Below are positions 1 to 7,728 of a DNA stretch of 64,000 bases, in pieces (position 1 is the stretch's first letter; each line of letters begins with the position of its first letter). The position numbers and the translations under genes were made by a program. A model generated the notes under the pieces. It saw only the letters and a list, made by a program, of their open reading frames with translations. It was not told the DNA's origin and searched no databases. Source of the stretch: Pelomonas sp. Root1217 (GTDB taxonomy: Bacteria > Pseudomonadota > Gammaproteobacteria > Burkholderiales > Burkholderiaceae_C); NCBI RefSeq assembly GCF_001425705.1, contig NZ_LMDC01000030.1:186001-250000 (forward strand), read 5' to 3'.

Positions 1-105
1 CGACAGGCGCTGCGTCGGCTTCATGGCTTCGGATGCCCACGCCGTGCCGGCCATGGCGCCCAAAAGGATCACGCCACGGCGCCGGGTCATCAAGGGCTCA
101 GGCAT
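1..105 (-). CDS. epsI: EpsI-type exosortase-associated protein, N-terminal fragment
   Basis: This is the first 35 residues of a gene that runs off the left edge of the window. They hold a basic start (MTRRRG), a short hydrophobic stretch and then MKPTQRLS, which is typical of the beginning of EpsI. EpsI proteins accompany exosortases, often directly downstream or fused to them, and are thought to act at the periplasmic face of the membrane in polysaccharide or protein processing. The start overlaps the end of xrtB by 8 bases on the same strand, which indicates translational coupling. The C-terminal EpsI domain cannot be seen, so the call rests on the N-terminus and on position. Confidence 0.7.
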   Translation of the reverse strand, partial: MPEPLMTRRRGVILLGAMAGTAWASEAMKPTQRLS

Positions 106-979
106 GCACGGCTCCTTGTCGTTTCGTCAGCGAGGCGGCGTCGAACCGGCCCAGCAGTGTGTCCACCGCGAGGATGAGCGTCAGCGCGACCAGGAAGAGC
201 ACCATGCCGGCGAATCCGTGCACGAAGCCTTGCCCGGCCGCGTCGCCGAAGTGGTAGGTGACGAGGATGAGGATGACCACTCGCACCACGTTGGCAACGA
301 ACGAAATGGGGATGATGAGAATTGCCAGCAGGATGTTGCGCCAGCGCGATGCGTGCGAAACGATGTTCATGTAAAGCAAGCCCAGTGACTCGAGCGTGAA
401 CATGGAGTTCAGGCCGGCACAGGCATCCGCAACCAGCAGCTGGTATTGGCCCACCTGAATGACCACGCCGGCGCGCGCCACCGGGTAATTGAAGCTGTGC
501 AGCAGCGCTTCGGCCACATAGGACACGGCGGACTTCAGCGGCACGGTCATTGCCTGCACGAACACGCCCGGCAGCGGCACCATGAAGATCAGGAAAAACA
601 GCGGAAACCAGGCCATCTTCAGCGCTGCCGGGCCTCGCCATAGCAACAGTGCGGCCGCCAGGATCAGGATATGGCTGCCGGCTTCCAGCTGGACGATGCT
701 CTGCGAACGCCCCAGCGCGTAGATCGCCAAGGCGCTGGCCAACAAGATGCCGCCGCCAACGTTGGACGGCGCAACCGGGAGTGCAAACAGGCGCTCTCTC
801 AGCCGCCACAGCAGCCATGCCGCCACGGCGATGATGATCGGCCCATGGCCTTGATCGTCAGACGCCCAGACGACCCTTTCAAGGTCGACATAGGTAGGAA
901 TCAGCAACAGCAGGATTCCCAGGCCGAGCATCAAATCGCCCTGCCTGTCTCGCAGGATGTTCCGGATCGCAGTCACCAA
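98..979 (-). CDS. xrtB: exosortase B (XrtB)
   Basis: This 293-residue polytopic membrane protein is the transpeptidase-like enzyme that processes PEP-CTERM tails. About eight hydrophobic segments are visible. The exosortase catalytic residues are present: Cys near residue 187 in ADACAGLNSM, Arg near 233 in NVVRVV, and His near 253 in VHGFAG. It lies at the end of the eps operon, upstream of epsI and just downstream of epsG, which is the usual XrtB neighbourhood. Likely substrates are the PEP-CTERM proteins at 5837-8541 and the HAF protein at 43686. The B type rather than A is inferred from the epsD/E/F/G context. Confidence 0.9.
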   Translation of the reverse strand: MVTAIRNILRDRQGDLMLGLGILLLLIPTYVDLERVVWASDDQGHGPIIIAVAAWLLWRLRERLFALPVAPSNVGGGILLASALAIYALGRSQSIVQLEAGSHILILAAALLLWRGPAALKMAWFPLFFLIFMVPLPGVFVQAMTVPLKSAVSYVAEALLHSFNYPVARAGVVIQVGQYQLLVADACAGLNSMFTLESLGLLYMNIVSHASRWRNILLAILIIPISFVANVVRVVILILVTYHFGDAAGQGFVHGFAGMVLFLVALTLILAVDTLLGRFDAASLTKRQGAVHA

Positions 980-1019
980 AATGCCCCTATGCGGCCACTT
1001 GCCCGGCCCACTCCTGCCT

Positions 1020-1910
1020 TCAGTGCGCGTTGAGAACGACGCCTGCCAATTCGGCTGGGCCGTTTGCCAGGCTGTCCACCAGGTCCTGGACGGCAGCGAC
1101 GCGAGTGGCGTCCTTGCGCGTCATCACCAGGGCCGCACCGCAGTGCGCCGCCGCAATGGCGCCGTCAGCACCGAGTTCCGCCGCTGGGGTGTCGACGATG
1201 ACGTAGTCGAACTTGCTGAGCACTTCCTTCATCAGCAAACCGAATGCGGGCCGCTCCAGCAGTTCGGTCGGATTCGGGGGAATGGTGCCCACGGGCATCA
1301 CGAACAGGCTGGGAAGGTCAGGAATGGTGCGGATGACGTTCGCTTCGGAGCGGCCGGACAGGATGCCGGACAAGCCGGCACGCGGTTCGGGCAGGCCGAA
1401 GATCTCGTGCTGGCGCGGATTGCGCATGTCGGCGTCCACCAGCAGCGTGCGGCCCCCAAGCTGGCTCAACGCCACGGCCATGTTGGCAGCAAAGAAGCTC
1501 TTGCCGTCGCCCTGCTCCGGACTGATCACGGCGATCGCGCGTTTTTGCTGGCCCGCGGCGAACAACCGCACGTTGATCTGGCTGCGCAGGATGCGGAAGG
1601 CCTCGGCCTGCTCGCTGAAGGGCTTGCTGGCCAGCACGAGCTCGGGGCTCAGCTGCGTGGCACTGCCCGGCGCATAGGGGTAGTGGAACTGCTGGCTCAG
1701 CGCCCACATCACGTCTTCGCCGTTGGCAAGGCCGAGTGCCACGGCAGCTTCACCGAAACGCACGCCCAGCTTCTTCTGGTGCGCCAGGATCTGCTCGACT
1801 TGCTCTGCCGTCAGCTTGTTGGCCGCGGCGATGATCCGACCAATGCTTTGGTCGTGAAGCACCCCTTGCGGGGCGTTGGCCGTTTGCGTGTTGTTGTCAG
1901 GCTGGTTCAT
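1020..1910 (-). CDS. epsG: EpsG: chain-length determinant BY-type tyrosine kinase
   Basis: This 296-residue cytoplasmic ATPase/kinase works with the Wzz-like EpsF to control exopolysaccharide polymerisation and export. The P-loop region reads SPEQGDGKSFFAANMA near residue 130, and the Walker A' motif LLVDADMRNP follows near residue 160, as in bacterial tyrosine kinases. Residues about 25-85 resemble the N-terminal domain of GspE/PilB ATPases (many Gln/Leu helices ending in HYPY), a combination seen in EpsG proteins. I see no Tyr-rich C-terminal cluster, so autophosphorylation is uncertain. It starts 6 bases after the epsF stop, so the two are co-transcribed. Confidence 0.87.
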   Translation of the reverse strand: MNQPDNNTQTANAPQGVLHDQSIGRIIAAANKLTAEQVEQILAHQKKLGVRFGEAAVALGLANGEDVMWALSQQFHYPYAPGSATQLSPELVLASKPFSEQAEAFRILRSQINVRLFAAGQQKRAIAVISPEQGDGKSFFAANMAVALSQLGGRTLLVDADMRNPRQHEIFGLPEPRAGLSGILSGRSEANVIRTIPDLPSLFVMPVGTIPPNPTELLERPAFGLLMKEVLSKFDYVIVDTPAAELGADGAIAAAHCGAALVMTRKDATRVAAVQDLVDSLANGPAELAGVVLNAH

Positions 1911-1916
1911 GAATCT

Positions 1917-3329
1917 TCACGCCTTGCTCGTGTGGCCAATCAAACCCCTGCGCAGGCCAAAAGCCTTGCCGGACTTGCGCGCTTTTGCATTCGTCCCCGG
2001 CAACATCCCGAGCACGGGCAGCCGGAGCACATCGGTGATGTCGCTGACATCACGAACCCGCCGATTGCGCAGCTCGGCGACCAACACACAGCCGGTCGCG
2101 ATGAGCAGGCCGAAGAACAGGCCAAGGATGGTGTTCAGGACCGGCTTCGGGCTCGAGTGCTTGGGCGGCGGCGAGGCAGGCGTGAGCAGGCTGATATTGG
2201 TGGACGTGACCTGGCTCTCCAAGCTGGTCTGGGTCAGGCGCATCTGAATTTGCTCGAAAGCACGCTGCGCAGCCTCCACATCCCGCTGGATCAGCATGCC
2301 TTCGTCGCGCACCTGCTTCATCTTCAGCACCTTGGCGCGCTGCGCGTCGAGTTCGGCGCGAACCTGCGCCTCGCGCTGGCGCGTGATAGTGTTGGTGACG
2401 CCGACACCCGCGGTGAGTCGCCTGATCTCGGTTTCCATGCGGCTGCGCAACTCGTTGATGTTGGCCTTGAGTTCAACCACCTGCGGATGCCTGTCGCCAA
2501 ACTTGGCGTTGAGCTCCTGCAGTCGGGCCTCGGCACGAGACAGGTCGGCACGCAAGGCGGCCACAACGGGATGGCTGTTGATCTCCTGCATCTTGTCGGC
2601 CGCACCGCCGGCCGCCTGGGACTGGCGGCTGCCCGACTCTGCGGACAGCGACTGCACCAACACATACTGGCTGCTGAGCTCGTTGAGACGCTGGTTCTCG
2701 ATATCCATGCGCTCATCGGTCATCACCACGCCGCTTTGCCGCTGGAATTCGCTCAGACGGTTCTGTGCTTTTTCAAGCACGTCACGCGCATCCTTGGCGC
2801 GGGCGTCGAAGAAGGTGTTGAATTGCTTGGCCGGGTCGACGCGAAGGTCCAGCACGGTATCAAGATAGGCCTGCGCAAAGGCGTTGGCCATGCCGGCGGC
2901 GAACTTCGGCTCCGGCGCGCTGTACTCGATGCTGATCACGCTCGATTCACGGGCGGGCTTCACATCGAGCTGCTTTTGCAGCAGAACGACCAGCCAGGTT
3001 TCGAGGTCGACTTCACCATTCGTGTCGCTCTGCCAGTCATCGCGGATCGATGGCACCTCGGTCAGCTTCAGAGAACGGATCACGCGTCGCGCGACACGCT
3101 CGCTGGAGATGATGTCGACCTGGGTCGCGAGCAGGCCAGGATTGATCAGCGCTTGACTCAGACCGCTGATGGGATCGGGCTTGATGTCCACGACCACGCT
3201 GGCGGAGCCCACATACTTCTTGGGCCAGAGGAGACTCGCCACGACCACGGGCACGAGAACCGCAAGCAGCACCGCGATGAAGAGGAGCCGGCGGGCCCGG
3301 AGGATGGAAATGAATTGACTGAAAGTCAT
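1917..3329 (-). CDS. epsF: EpsF: chain-length determinant (Wzz/PCP family)
   Basis: This 470-residue inner-membrane co-polymerase sets polysaccharide chain length. It has an N-terminal transmembrane helix (LLFIAVLLAVLVPVVVASLLW), a long periplasmic domain with extended coiled-coil between residues about 190 and 370, and a C-terminal transmembrane helix (TILGLFFGLLIATGCVLVAE) before a basic cytoplasmic tail. That is the complete PCP topology and a normal family length. The kinase EpsG is encoded immediately downstream as a separate protein. The gene is 12 bases downstream of epsE in the same operon. Confidence 0.9.
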   Translation of the reverse strand: MTFSQFISILRARRLLFIAVLLAVLVPVVVASLLWPKKYVGSASVVVDIKPDPISGLSQALINPGLLATQVDIISSERVARRVIRSLKLTEVPSIRDDWQSDTNGEVDLETWLVVLLQKQLDVKPARESSVISIEYSAPEPKFAAGMANAFAQAYLDTVLDLRVDPAKQFNTFFDARAKDARDVLEKAQNRLSEFQRQSGVVMTDERMDIENQRLNELSSQYVLVQSLSAESGSRQSQAAGGAADKMQEINSHPVVAALRADLSRAEARLQELNAKFGDRHPQVVELKANINELRSRMETEIRRLTAGVGVTNTITRQREAQVRAELDAQRAKVLKMKQVRDEGMLIQRDVEAAQRAFEQIQMRLTQTSLESQVTSTNISLLTPASPPPKHSSPKPVLNTILGLFFGLLIATGCVLVAELRNRRVRDVSDITDVLRLPVLGMLPGTNAKARKSGKAFGLRRGLIGHTSKA

Positions 3330-3341
3330 AACGCCCCGGCT

Positions 3342-4181
3342 TTAGAAAAGGCTCTCACGGACGTAGACGATGTCGCCGTCCTTCAGTGGTTCGTCCATGC
3401 TCGGCTGCAGCACCTGGACCTTTCCGTCAGCACCCTTGCGGTGAACGCGAATGCCGCGTTCAGTGCCACGCTGATTGAGGCCGCCGCCGGCAGCCAAGGC
3501 CTGCATCAGTGTCATGCCGCGGTCCAGGCGTATTTGGCCCGGCCGCTGGACTTCGCCATAGATGTACAGCAGCGGAAAGCGATCAACCCAGATCACATCG
3601 CCGTTCTGAAGCACGAAATCCTGACTTCGCCCATTCGGCGCAAACAGACTCGGCAATTCCAGCTCAGTCCTGAAAGGTTTCCGGTCACGGGTGCCCGTAA
3701 TGACCAACACCTCGCCGCCGGTCGCGGCGACACCGCCGGCCGTAGCGAGCAGATCGGTCAGGCGGGTGTCCGCAACTTCGAGCGGGTAGCGGCCGGGGCG
3801 ATTGACCTGGCCCAGCACGCTGACCTGATTGCCGCGCACCTGCAGCAGTGCCAAACTGACCTGCGGCTGCTTGACGAAATTACCCTTTTTCAGGCCGTCA
3901 GCAATGAGGCGTTCCGCCGCGGAAACGCCCAGACCACCGATCTGGATGTTGCCCAACAGGGGATAGGAAATGACCCCCGTCTCCGAAACGCGGGCTTCTA
4001 GCGTGAGATCGGGATTCTGATAGACGTTGATCCGCACCACGTCGCCTGCACCAAGACGGTACTCGGCAGCCGCGGCCGGTGCTGCGGGCGCGGTCTGAGC
4101 AGTGGCGGCAGATGAAAACGCTACGCCAAGCCCCAGGAGCAAGCCAGAAGCCATTGCCGAAAAACGGAGTGATTGCATCAT
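3342..4181 (-). CDS. epsE: EpsE: outer-membrane polysaccharide export protein (Wza-like)
   Basis: This 279-residue exported protein has a signal peptide (hydrophobic core GLLLGLGVAF, likely cleavage after ATAQ). The polysaccharide-export domain begins at YRLGAGDVVRINVYQNPDL and is followed by SLBB-type beta-grasp segments (VSVLGQVNRPGRYPL and LYIYGEVQRPGQIRL). These are the signatures of the Wza/KpsD channel family that carries polymer across the outer membrane. No lipobox Cys is visible, unlike E. coli Wza. The ATG overlaps the epsD stop (ATGA), so the two genes are translationally coupled. Confidence 0.9.
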   Translation of the reverse strand: MMQSLRFSAMASGLLLGLGVAFSSAATAQTAPAAPAAAAEYRLGAGDVVRINVYQNPDLTLEARVSETGVISYPLLGNIQIGGLGVSAAERLIADGLKKGNFVKQPQVSLALLQVRGNQVSVLGQVNRPGRYPLEVADTRLTDLLATAGGVAATGGEVLVITGTRDRKPFRTELELPSLFAPNGRSQDFVLQNGDVIWVDRFPLLYIYGEVQRPGQIRLDRGMTLMQALAAGGGLNQRGTERGIRVHRKGADGKVQVLQPSMDEPLKDGDIVYVRESLF

Positions 4182-5182
4182 TTCAGGCCCATACCTTTGG
4201 AAATGGTGGCAGCGTCCATGCCGCTTGCCGCGGGGGCAGGAGCGGGAGCGGGAGCGGGTGTTGGCACTGCCACAGCCGACGGCGCGAGATCGACCGGCGC
4301 AATTGCCGCGGGGGTCACACCGCCAGCCGCCGACGCTGCCTGCGCGAACTTGCCGACGTATTCGATCTTGGAACTGTCACGCAGCGCCTTGATGTCCTTC
4401 TGCACGACTTCGGCCTTGCGCTGGTTCAGCAGGAAGGCTTCGATGGCCGGGCGGGCGCGGGCCTCATCCACGGGTTGGCTGCGTGAGCCGACGAGGAAGA
4501 GCACCGTCAACCCGTTGGGGCTTGGGCTGACCACGGAGTCGCCGTCTTTCATCTTGGCAATGGCGTCCAGGCCGGCCAGCGGCAATTGTTCAGCGGCGCG
4601 CACGGCCTGGTTGCCGTTGAAGCGGATGTCGGCGGACTTCAGGTACTCGGCGAACTCGTTGAGGTTCTTGGCGGCAGCTAGCTTGGCGCGGATGGCCTCG
4701 AACTGCTCCGGCTTGGCCTCGATCTGCAGTTCCTGCAGACTGTAGATGCGGCGGTCCTTGAACAGGGCCGGCTTGTCGTTGTAGTACTTGGCAATTTCTT
4801 CGTTGCTGGGCTTGGCAACGCTTTCGCCAACGCGCTCGGCGTAAGCCCGGGCAATGATCTCGCGCTTGGCGGCTTCCATCTGCTGCACGACGCGCGGGTC
4901 GCGGTCGAGCTTTTGTTCCTGCGCCTTCTGGACCGCCAGTTCCTGGTCGATGAGACGCTCCAGCACTTGGCGGCTGGCTGCCTCGGCCTGCTCGGGCTTG
5001 AGTCCCTGCTGGCGCTGCAGTACGAAGTTGATCTGGTGGACGGTGATCTCTTCCTTGTTGACCTTGGCAGCGGTCTGAGACGCCTTGTCACCCTTGTCGC
5101 CGCCGCAGGCTGTCAGCAGCGCCGCAGCTGCAACGAGGGTGAGCAGCAAGCAAGCCCGGTGATTGATGAGTCGCGTTGCCAT
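4178..5182 (-). CDS. epsD: EpsD: peptidyl-prolyl isomerase-like lipoprotein
   Basis: This 334-residue lipoprotein has a clear lipobox (LLTACGGDKG) after a short hydrophobic core. It has the SurA/PpiC-like layout: an N-terminal chaperone helix region (residues 40-150, with a KVNKEEITVHQINFVLQ start) and a later parvulin-like part (RRIYSLQELQIEAKPEQFEAI). EpsD-family proteins open this kind of XrtB-associated operon and are thought to help fold or assemble the export machinery. The tail after residue about 295 is rich in Ala and Pro (PAPAPAPAPA). It is probably the first gene of the operon, because 650 bases without an intact gene lie upstream. Confidence 0.87.
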   Translation of the reverse strand: MATRLINHRACLLLTLVAAAALLTACGGDKGDKASQTAAKVNKEEITVHQINFVLQRQQGLKPEQAEAASRQVLERLIDQELAVQKAQEQKLDRDPRVVQQMEAAKREIIARAYAERVGESVAKPSNEEIAKYYNDKPALFKDRRIYSLQELQIEAKPEQFEAIRAKLAAAKNLNEFAEYLKSADIRFNGNQAVRAAEQLPLAGLDAIAKMKDGDSVVSPSPNGLTVLFLVGSRSQPVDEARARPAIEAFLLNQRKAEVVQKDIKALRDSSKIEYVGKFAQAASAAGGVTPAAIAPVDLAPSAVAVPTPAPAPAPAPAASGMDAATISKGMGLK

Positions 5183-5836
5183 CTGATGAAGGTCCTTGTT
5201 ATGTAGAGGAAAGATCCCCGTCCAAAAGCGCGGACGAGTGTAGCGGCGGGATATGTCGCTTCTAGGGCCAGCACGAAGCCGATACCGGCTTCGTCAGCGG
5301 CTCAGACTTAGAGCGAATTCAAGCAGCAAGTTCCCGTGCCCCCACGTTCTTGGGGGGGCGTCCTCAGGCCGGCAGCTTGTCGTAACGGATGCTCCCCACA
5401 TGCATGCCGACGCCCACCATGCAGACTGACGGAGGGCCAAGGATAGACGACAGACCCACAGTCACGCGTCACTGCAACGCGCCGCAGAGATCTGCGTCAA
5501 CGGCATGGACGTGACCAGCACTGCCAGCGCGCGGCGCATGATCGTCTGCTGCAGGCGCGCGAAAAAGTCGTTGGTGGCCATCGGCGGTGATCGCCAACCC
5601 CCCAGGAACTGCGTGTCAACGCAGCGCAAACCGAGATTTCGACCTATCGACGATCACAGGCAAATCCAGTGCCCATGAGCTGCACGCCAGTGTTTTGATA
5701 GCCCCGGTCAGCCTTGAATGGAGTTGGCGACTGCAGCGTCGCGCGCTCTTCGCGCAGCCCTTGGATGCCAGGTTGGCGTAGATCTGCGGATTGAGCGCCG
5801 GCACTCAATCTAGGTAATGCGCACGCCGCCGCGAGT
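5183..5836. other. 654-bp intergenic stretch with insertion-sequence debris
   Basis: No intact gene was found here. The part nearest epsD should hold its promoter; TACACT at about 5235-5240 (read on the minus strand) is a possible -10 element, but no convincing -35 goes with it. A short GC stem-loop (CCCCCA/TGGGGG arms, 5339-5356) has no T-run. An IS5-like N-terminal remnant is listed separately at 5460-5581. A stretch at 5616-5804 reads on the minus strand as QIYANLASKGCAKSAR in one frame and GLREERATLQ in another. This vaguely resembles IS5 transposase C-terminal pieces but is too weak to call. Confidence 0.5.
5460..5581 (-). pseudogene. N-terminal remnant of an IS5-family transposase
   Basis: A 39-codon reading frame starts MATNDFFARLQQTIMRR, continues with LAVLVTSMPLTQISAA and stops soon after. 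The spacing of DFF..RL...I..R..LAVL...MP..QI.A matches the conserved beginning of a common proteobacterial IS5-type transposase (DFFRxRLDQMIDLRHPLAVLAxRMPWxQIEA). The rest is missing or scrambled: a further stretch downstream reads LGPPSVCMVGVGMHVG in another frame, roughly where these enzymes have a GPxxxxxGAGxxxxGRP segment. I infer a decayed insertion sequence. The match is from memory of the family and could be chance. Confidence 0.4.
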
Positions 5837-6469
5837 TCAAACGTGATGGGAGCGCGCGCGCCGACGCGCCGCATGGGCCAGCAAGGCGATGCCGGGCAGC
5901 AGCAGCGCCCAGCTTGCGGGTTCTGGCACGGGTTCGGTGATCGAAAGCCCCACGTAATAGGTCCCCACGACGCCGGAATTGGCCGAGCCGATAGAGCTGA
6001 TGGTCAGCGCGTAGAGCTCACCGGAGTTCAGCTGCAGCGTATCGTCCGTGATGCCGGCGCCGCCCGACGGCCCGGCCATGACGTCCGTTGAAAGAATCGG
6101 CTGGCTTGGCGACGCAGCCGAGCGCAGCAGCAGATGCAGGCCCAGATTGCCTGAGGCGGGGCTCGGGTGGGTCGCGAAGCTGGCTCGAAATTGCCGCAGC
6201 GCATAGCCTACGCTGCCTGGATAGCCGATATTGAAGTAGATCGTGTCGGACGTGTCGCCCTGCCAGTCGACATACCCGACGAAGTTGACCGTGGGATCGT
6301 AGATGCCGGCTGAAAAGACGTTGAAGCTTAGCGGCGCGCCGGGGGCGTCGTAGTCCGCAAAGTATTCGCCCTCGGTGATGGGGTGCCAAGTGGCGAGGGC
6401 GGGGAGGGATGTGACGGCGAGGGCCATCAAAGCCGCCGCTCGACGGAGGGCACAACGAAGCTCATTCAT
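5837..6469 (-). CDS. PEP-CTERM sorting-domain protein
   Basis: This 210-residue secreted protein has a signal peptide ending near LPALAT and a C-terminal PEP-CTERM tail: VPEPASW, a hydrophobic helix (ALLLPGIALLAHA) and a terminal Arg cluster. The tail directs export and then processing by an exosortase, here presumably XrtB. The mature part is mostly beta-type, with no recognised catalytic domain. I chose the ATG at 6469 because CGGAGAC lies 8-10 bases upstream; an in-frame TTG at 6484 has no such site. Its N-terminus is clearly related to the broken gene at 7299. Confidence 0.85.
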   Translation of the reverse strand: MNELRCALRRAAALMALAVTSLPALATWHPITEGEYFADYDAPGAPLSFNVFSAGIYDPTVNFVGYVDWQGDTSDTIYFNIGYPGSVGYALRQFRASFATHPSPASGNLGLHLLLRSAASPSQPILSTDVMAGPSGGAGITDDTLQLNSGELYALTISSIGSANSGVVGTYYVGLSITEPVPEPASWALLLPGIALLAHAARRRARSHHV

Positions 6470-6682
6470 GAAAGTCTCCGACAAGGCGGGTGAGCCAATC
6501 AGTCTGAACTCCTAATGAAGCTTGTCTACACCTAACTGTTGAGTCGCCGTCAGGCCTATGTTCCCTTCCTTGCGGATCAGTCCAAACGCATATTTGATTG
6601 CCGGCCCGCGATTTATCAGGTTGGCGCCGTTTATTCCGATTCGTGGGATGGAGATAAGTGCTTCCTTAGGGATCGCTTGATC

Positions 6683-6712
6683 GAGGAGTTAGAAACAAGA
6701 ATCTAGCTCCTC
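6683..6712 (+). promoter_or_regulatory. stem-loop in the leader of the 6730 PEP-CTERM gene
   Basis: The arms GAGGAGTTAG (6683-6692) and CTAGCTCCTC (6703-6712) pair over 10 positions with one G-U wobble and a 10-base A-rich loop. The structure ends 17 bases before the ATG at 6730. That gene shows no clear Shine-Dalgarno sequence of its own. A stem with a related sequence occurs at 7691-7716 in front of the next intact PEP-CTERM gene. It is an RNA-level control element or a small mobile palindrome; the function is unknown. Confidence 0.5.
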
Positions 6713-6729
6713 AACTCTGGGCTCGCTCA

Positions 6730-7302
6730 ATGAATCCCTTGAAACATTTCGCTGCTGCACTTCTTGCAACGTCGACGCTCACCGCGGCCGCGTCAGTGAC
6801 CTACACCTACATGGGCAACCCATTGCGCGACGAGGGGAATCCTGAGGAGGGCTACATCAAACCCGGTGTCTACGCGTCGCTGACGCTCACTGACGACGGA
6901 ACTGAGCTGCTCAGCTGGAGCATGGGTCAGGTCAACATTGGAGAGCTGACCAACTCGGGCGCGGACAAGTACGTGCGCTTCAGCTTGACGACTGACGCAG
7001 CCGGTCAACCGATTCGATGGAGCCTCAACGCGCAAGCTCAGATAAATTTCCATTCGCTGTCCTTTTGGACTGCGGCGCACCATCCATGGGGCATTCCAGC
7101 GACTTTCGATTTCGCTGCGCAGTTCTATGAAGTTCAGTACGGCAACACGAACGCTGGGGGGGTTTGGTCCAGCACGGCTCCCCTTGCCAACTTGGATGCG
7201 CAGTTCGCTGTGGATCCGCTACCGTCTGTGCCAGAGCCAGGAACAATGTTGATATTCGGCAGCGGTCTTGCTGCTATTGCCTGGCGCGCTCGTCGTCCGT
7301 AA
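6730..7302 (+). CDS. PEP-CTERM sorting-domain protein
   Basis: This 190-residue secreted protein starts MNPLKHFAAALLATSTLTAAAS (signal peptide) and ends with VPEPGTMLIFGSGLAAIAWRARR. That is a standard PEP-CTERM tail with Pro-Glu-Pro, a membrane helix and a basic end. The central part is rich in Thr, Gly and aromatic residues, which suggests a beta-sandwich. No enzyme motif was seen. It is divergent from the PEP-CTERM gene at 5837-6469, with a 260-base shared upstream region. Its stop overlaps the first codons of a related broken gene. Confidence 0.85.
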   Translation: MNPLKHFAAALLATSTLTAAASVTYTYMGNPLRDEGNPEEGYIKPGVYASLTLTDDGTELLSWSMGQVNIGELTNSGADKYVRFSLTTDAAGQPIRWSLNAQAQINFHSLSFWTAAHHPWGIPATFDFAAQFYEVQYGNTNAGGVWSSTAPLANLDAQFAVDPLPSVPEPGTMLIFGSGLAAIAWRARRP

Positions 7303-7502
7303 GGCGCACCAAGCTGCTTGGTCTAATTGCAGTCATTGCCACGCTTTCGGCGACGCTGTTGCCGGCCTTTGCCACTCCCTATTACCCTTCCGAAGCGGGG
7401 CAGTCATTCGCTGATTTCGATGCCTTGGATGCCCCTGGCAGCTTCATGCTCTATGAGCCGGGGCGGATGGTGCGACGCCAACTCCTGGGAGCGACGGAAT
7501 GA
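7299..7502 (+). pseudogene. truncated PEP-CTERM-type gene (N-terminal part only)
   Basis: The frame reads LLGLIAVIATLSATLLPAFA (signal peptide), then TPYYPSEAGQSFADFDALDAPGSFMLYEPG. This aligns with the intact protein at 5837-6469 (WHPITEGEYFADYDAPGAPLSFNVFSAG). The similarity ends at about 7475, and the frame stops at 7500-7502 without any PEP-CTERM tail. No good start codon is visible for it. I infer a paralogue destroyed by deletion and frameshift. From 7503 to 7690 I see no further recognisable coding. Confidence 0.6.
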
Positions 7503-7690
7503 GCGCGTCCGCGATCCGGCTGGAGGCCGCCGCGGGCAACGAATTCGCGGCGCGTCAGGCGCTGATGAGGCTCAATCAACCCGTGACTTCCACATCACGA
7601 CGCGCTTGCAACCTTACCGACCGTCGTGGACGGGTTTTGCAGACCTTCCCTAGGGATTGGTTCCCGGCATGAGTTCAGCCAACCTACCAA

Positions 7691-7716
7691 GGAGTTAGCT
7701 GCGCCGCAGCTACTCC
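7691..7716 (+). promoter_or_regulatory. stem-loop directly upstream of the ribosome binding site of the 7729 gene
   Basis: GGAGT-T-AGCTGCG (7691-7703) and CGCAGCTACTCC (7705-7716) form a 12-pair stem with one bulged T. The tip opens to a usable loop of about five bases. It ends 2 bases before CGGAGG (7718-7723), the Shine-Dalgarno sequence of the PEP-CTERM gene at 7729, so folding could affect ribosome access. It shares the GGAGTTAG / CTA-CTCC arms with the stem at 6683-6712. Confidence 0.5.
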
Positions 7717-7728
7717 ACGGAGGTTCCT

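Noticed and set aside
957-4001. 1014-codon open frame on the plus strand across the eps genes
   Set aside because: It is antisense to epsG, epsF and epsE, which have clear family motifs. The long opening is a by-product of GC-rich codon use, and the translation is His/Gln/Arg-rich without domains.
5616-5804. 63-codon minus-strand frame as a gene
   Set aside because: There is no ribosome site and no family match beyond a vague IS5-like look; it is treated as debris.
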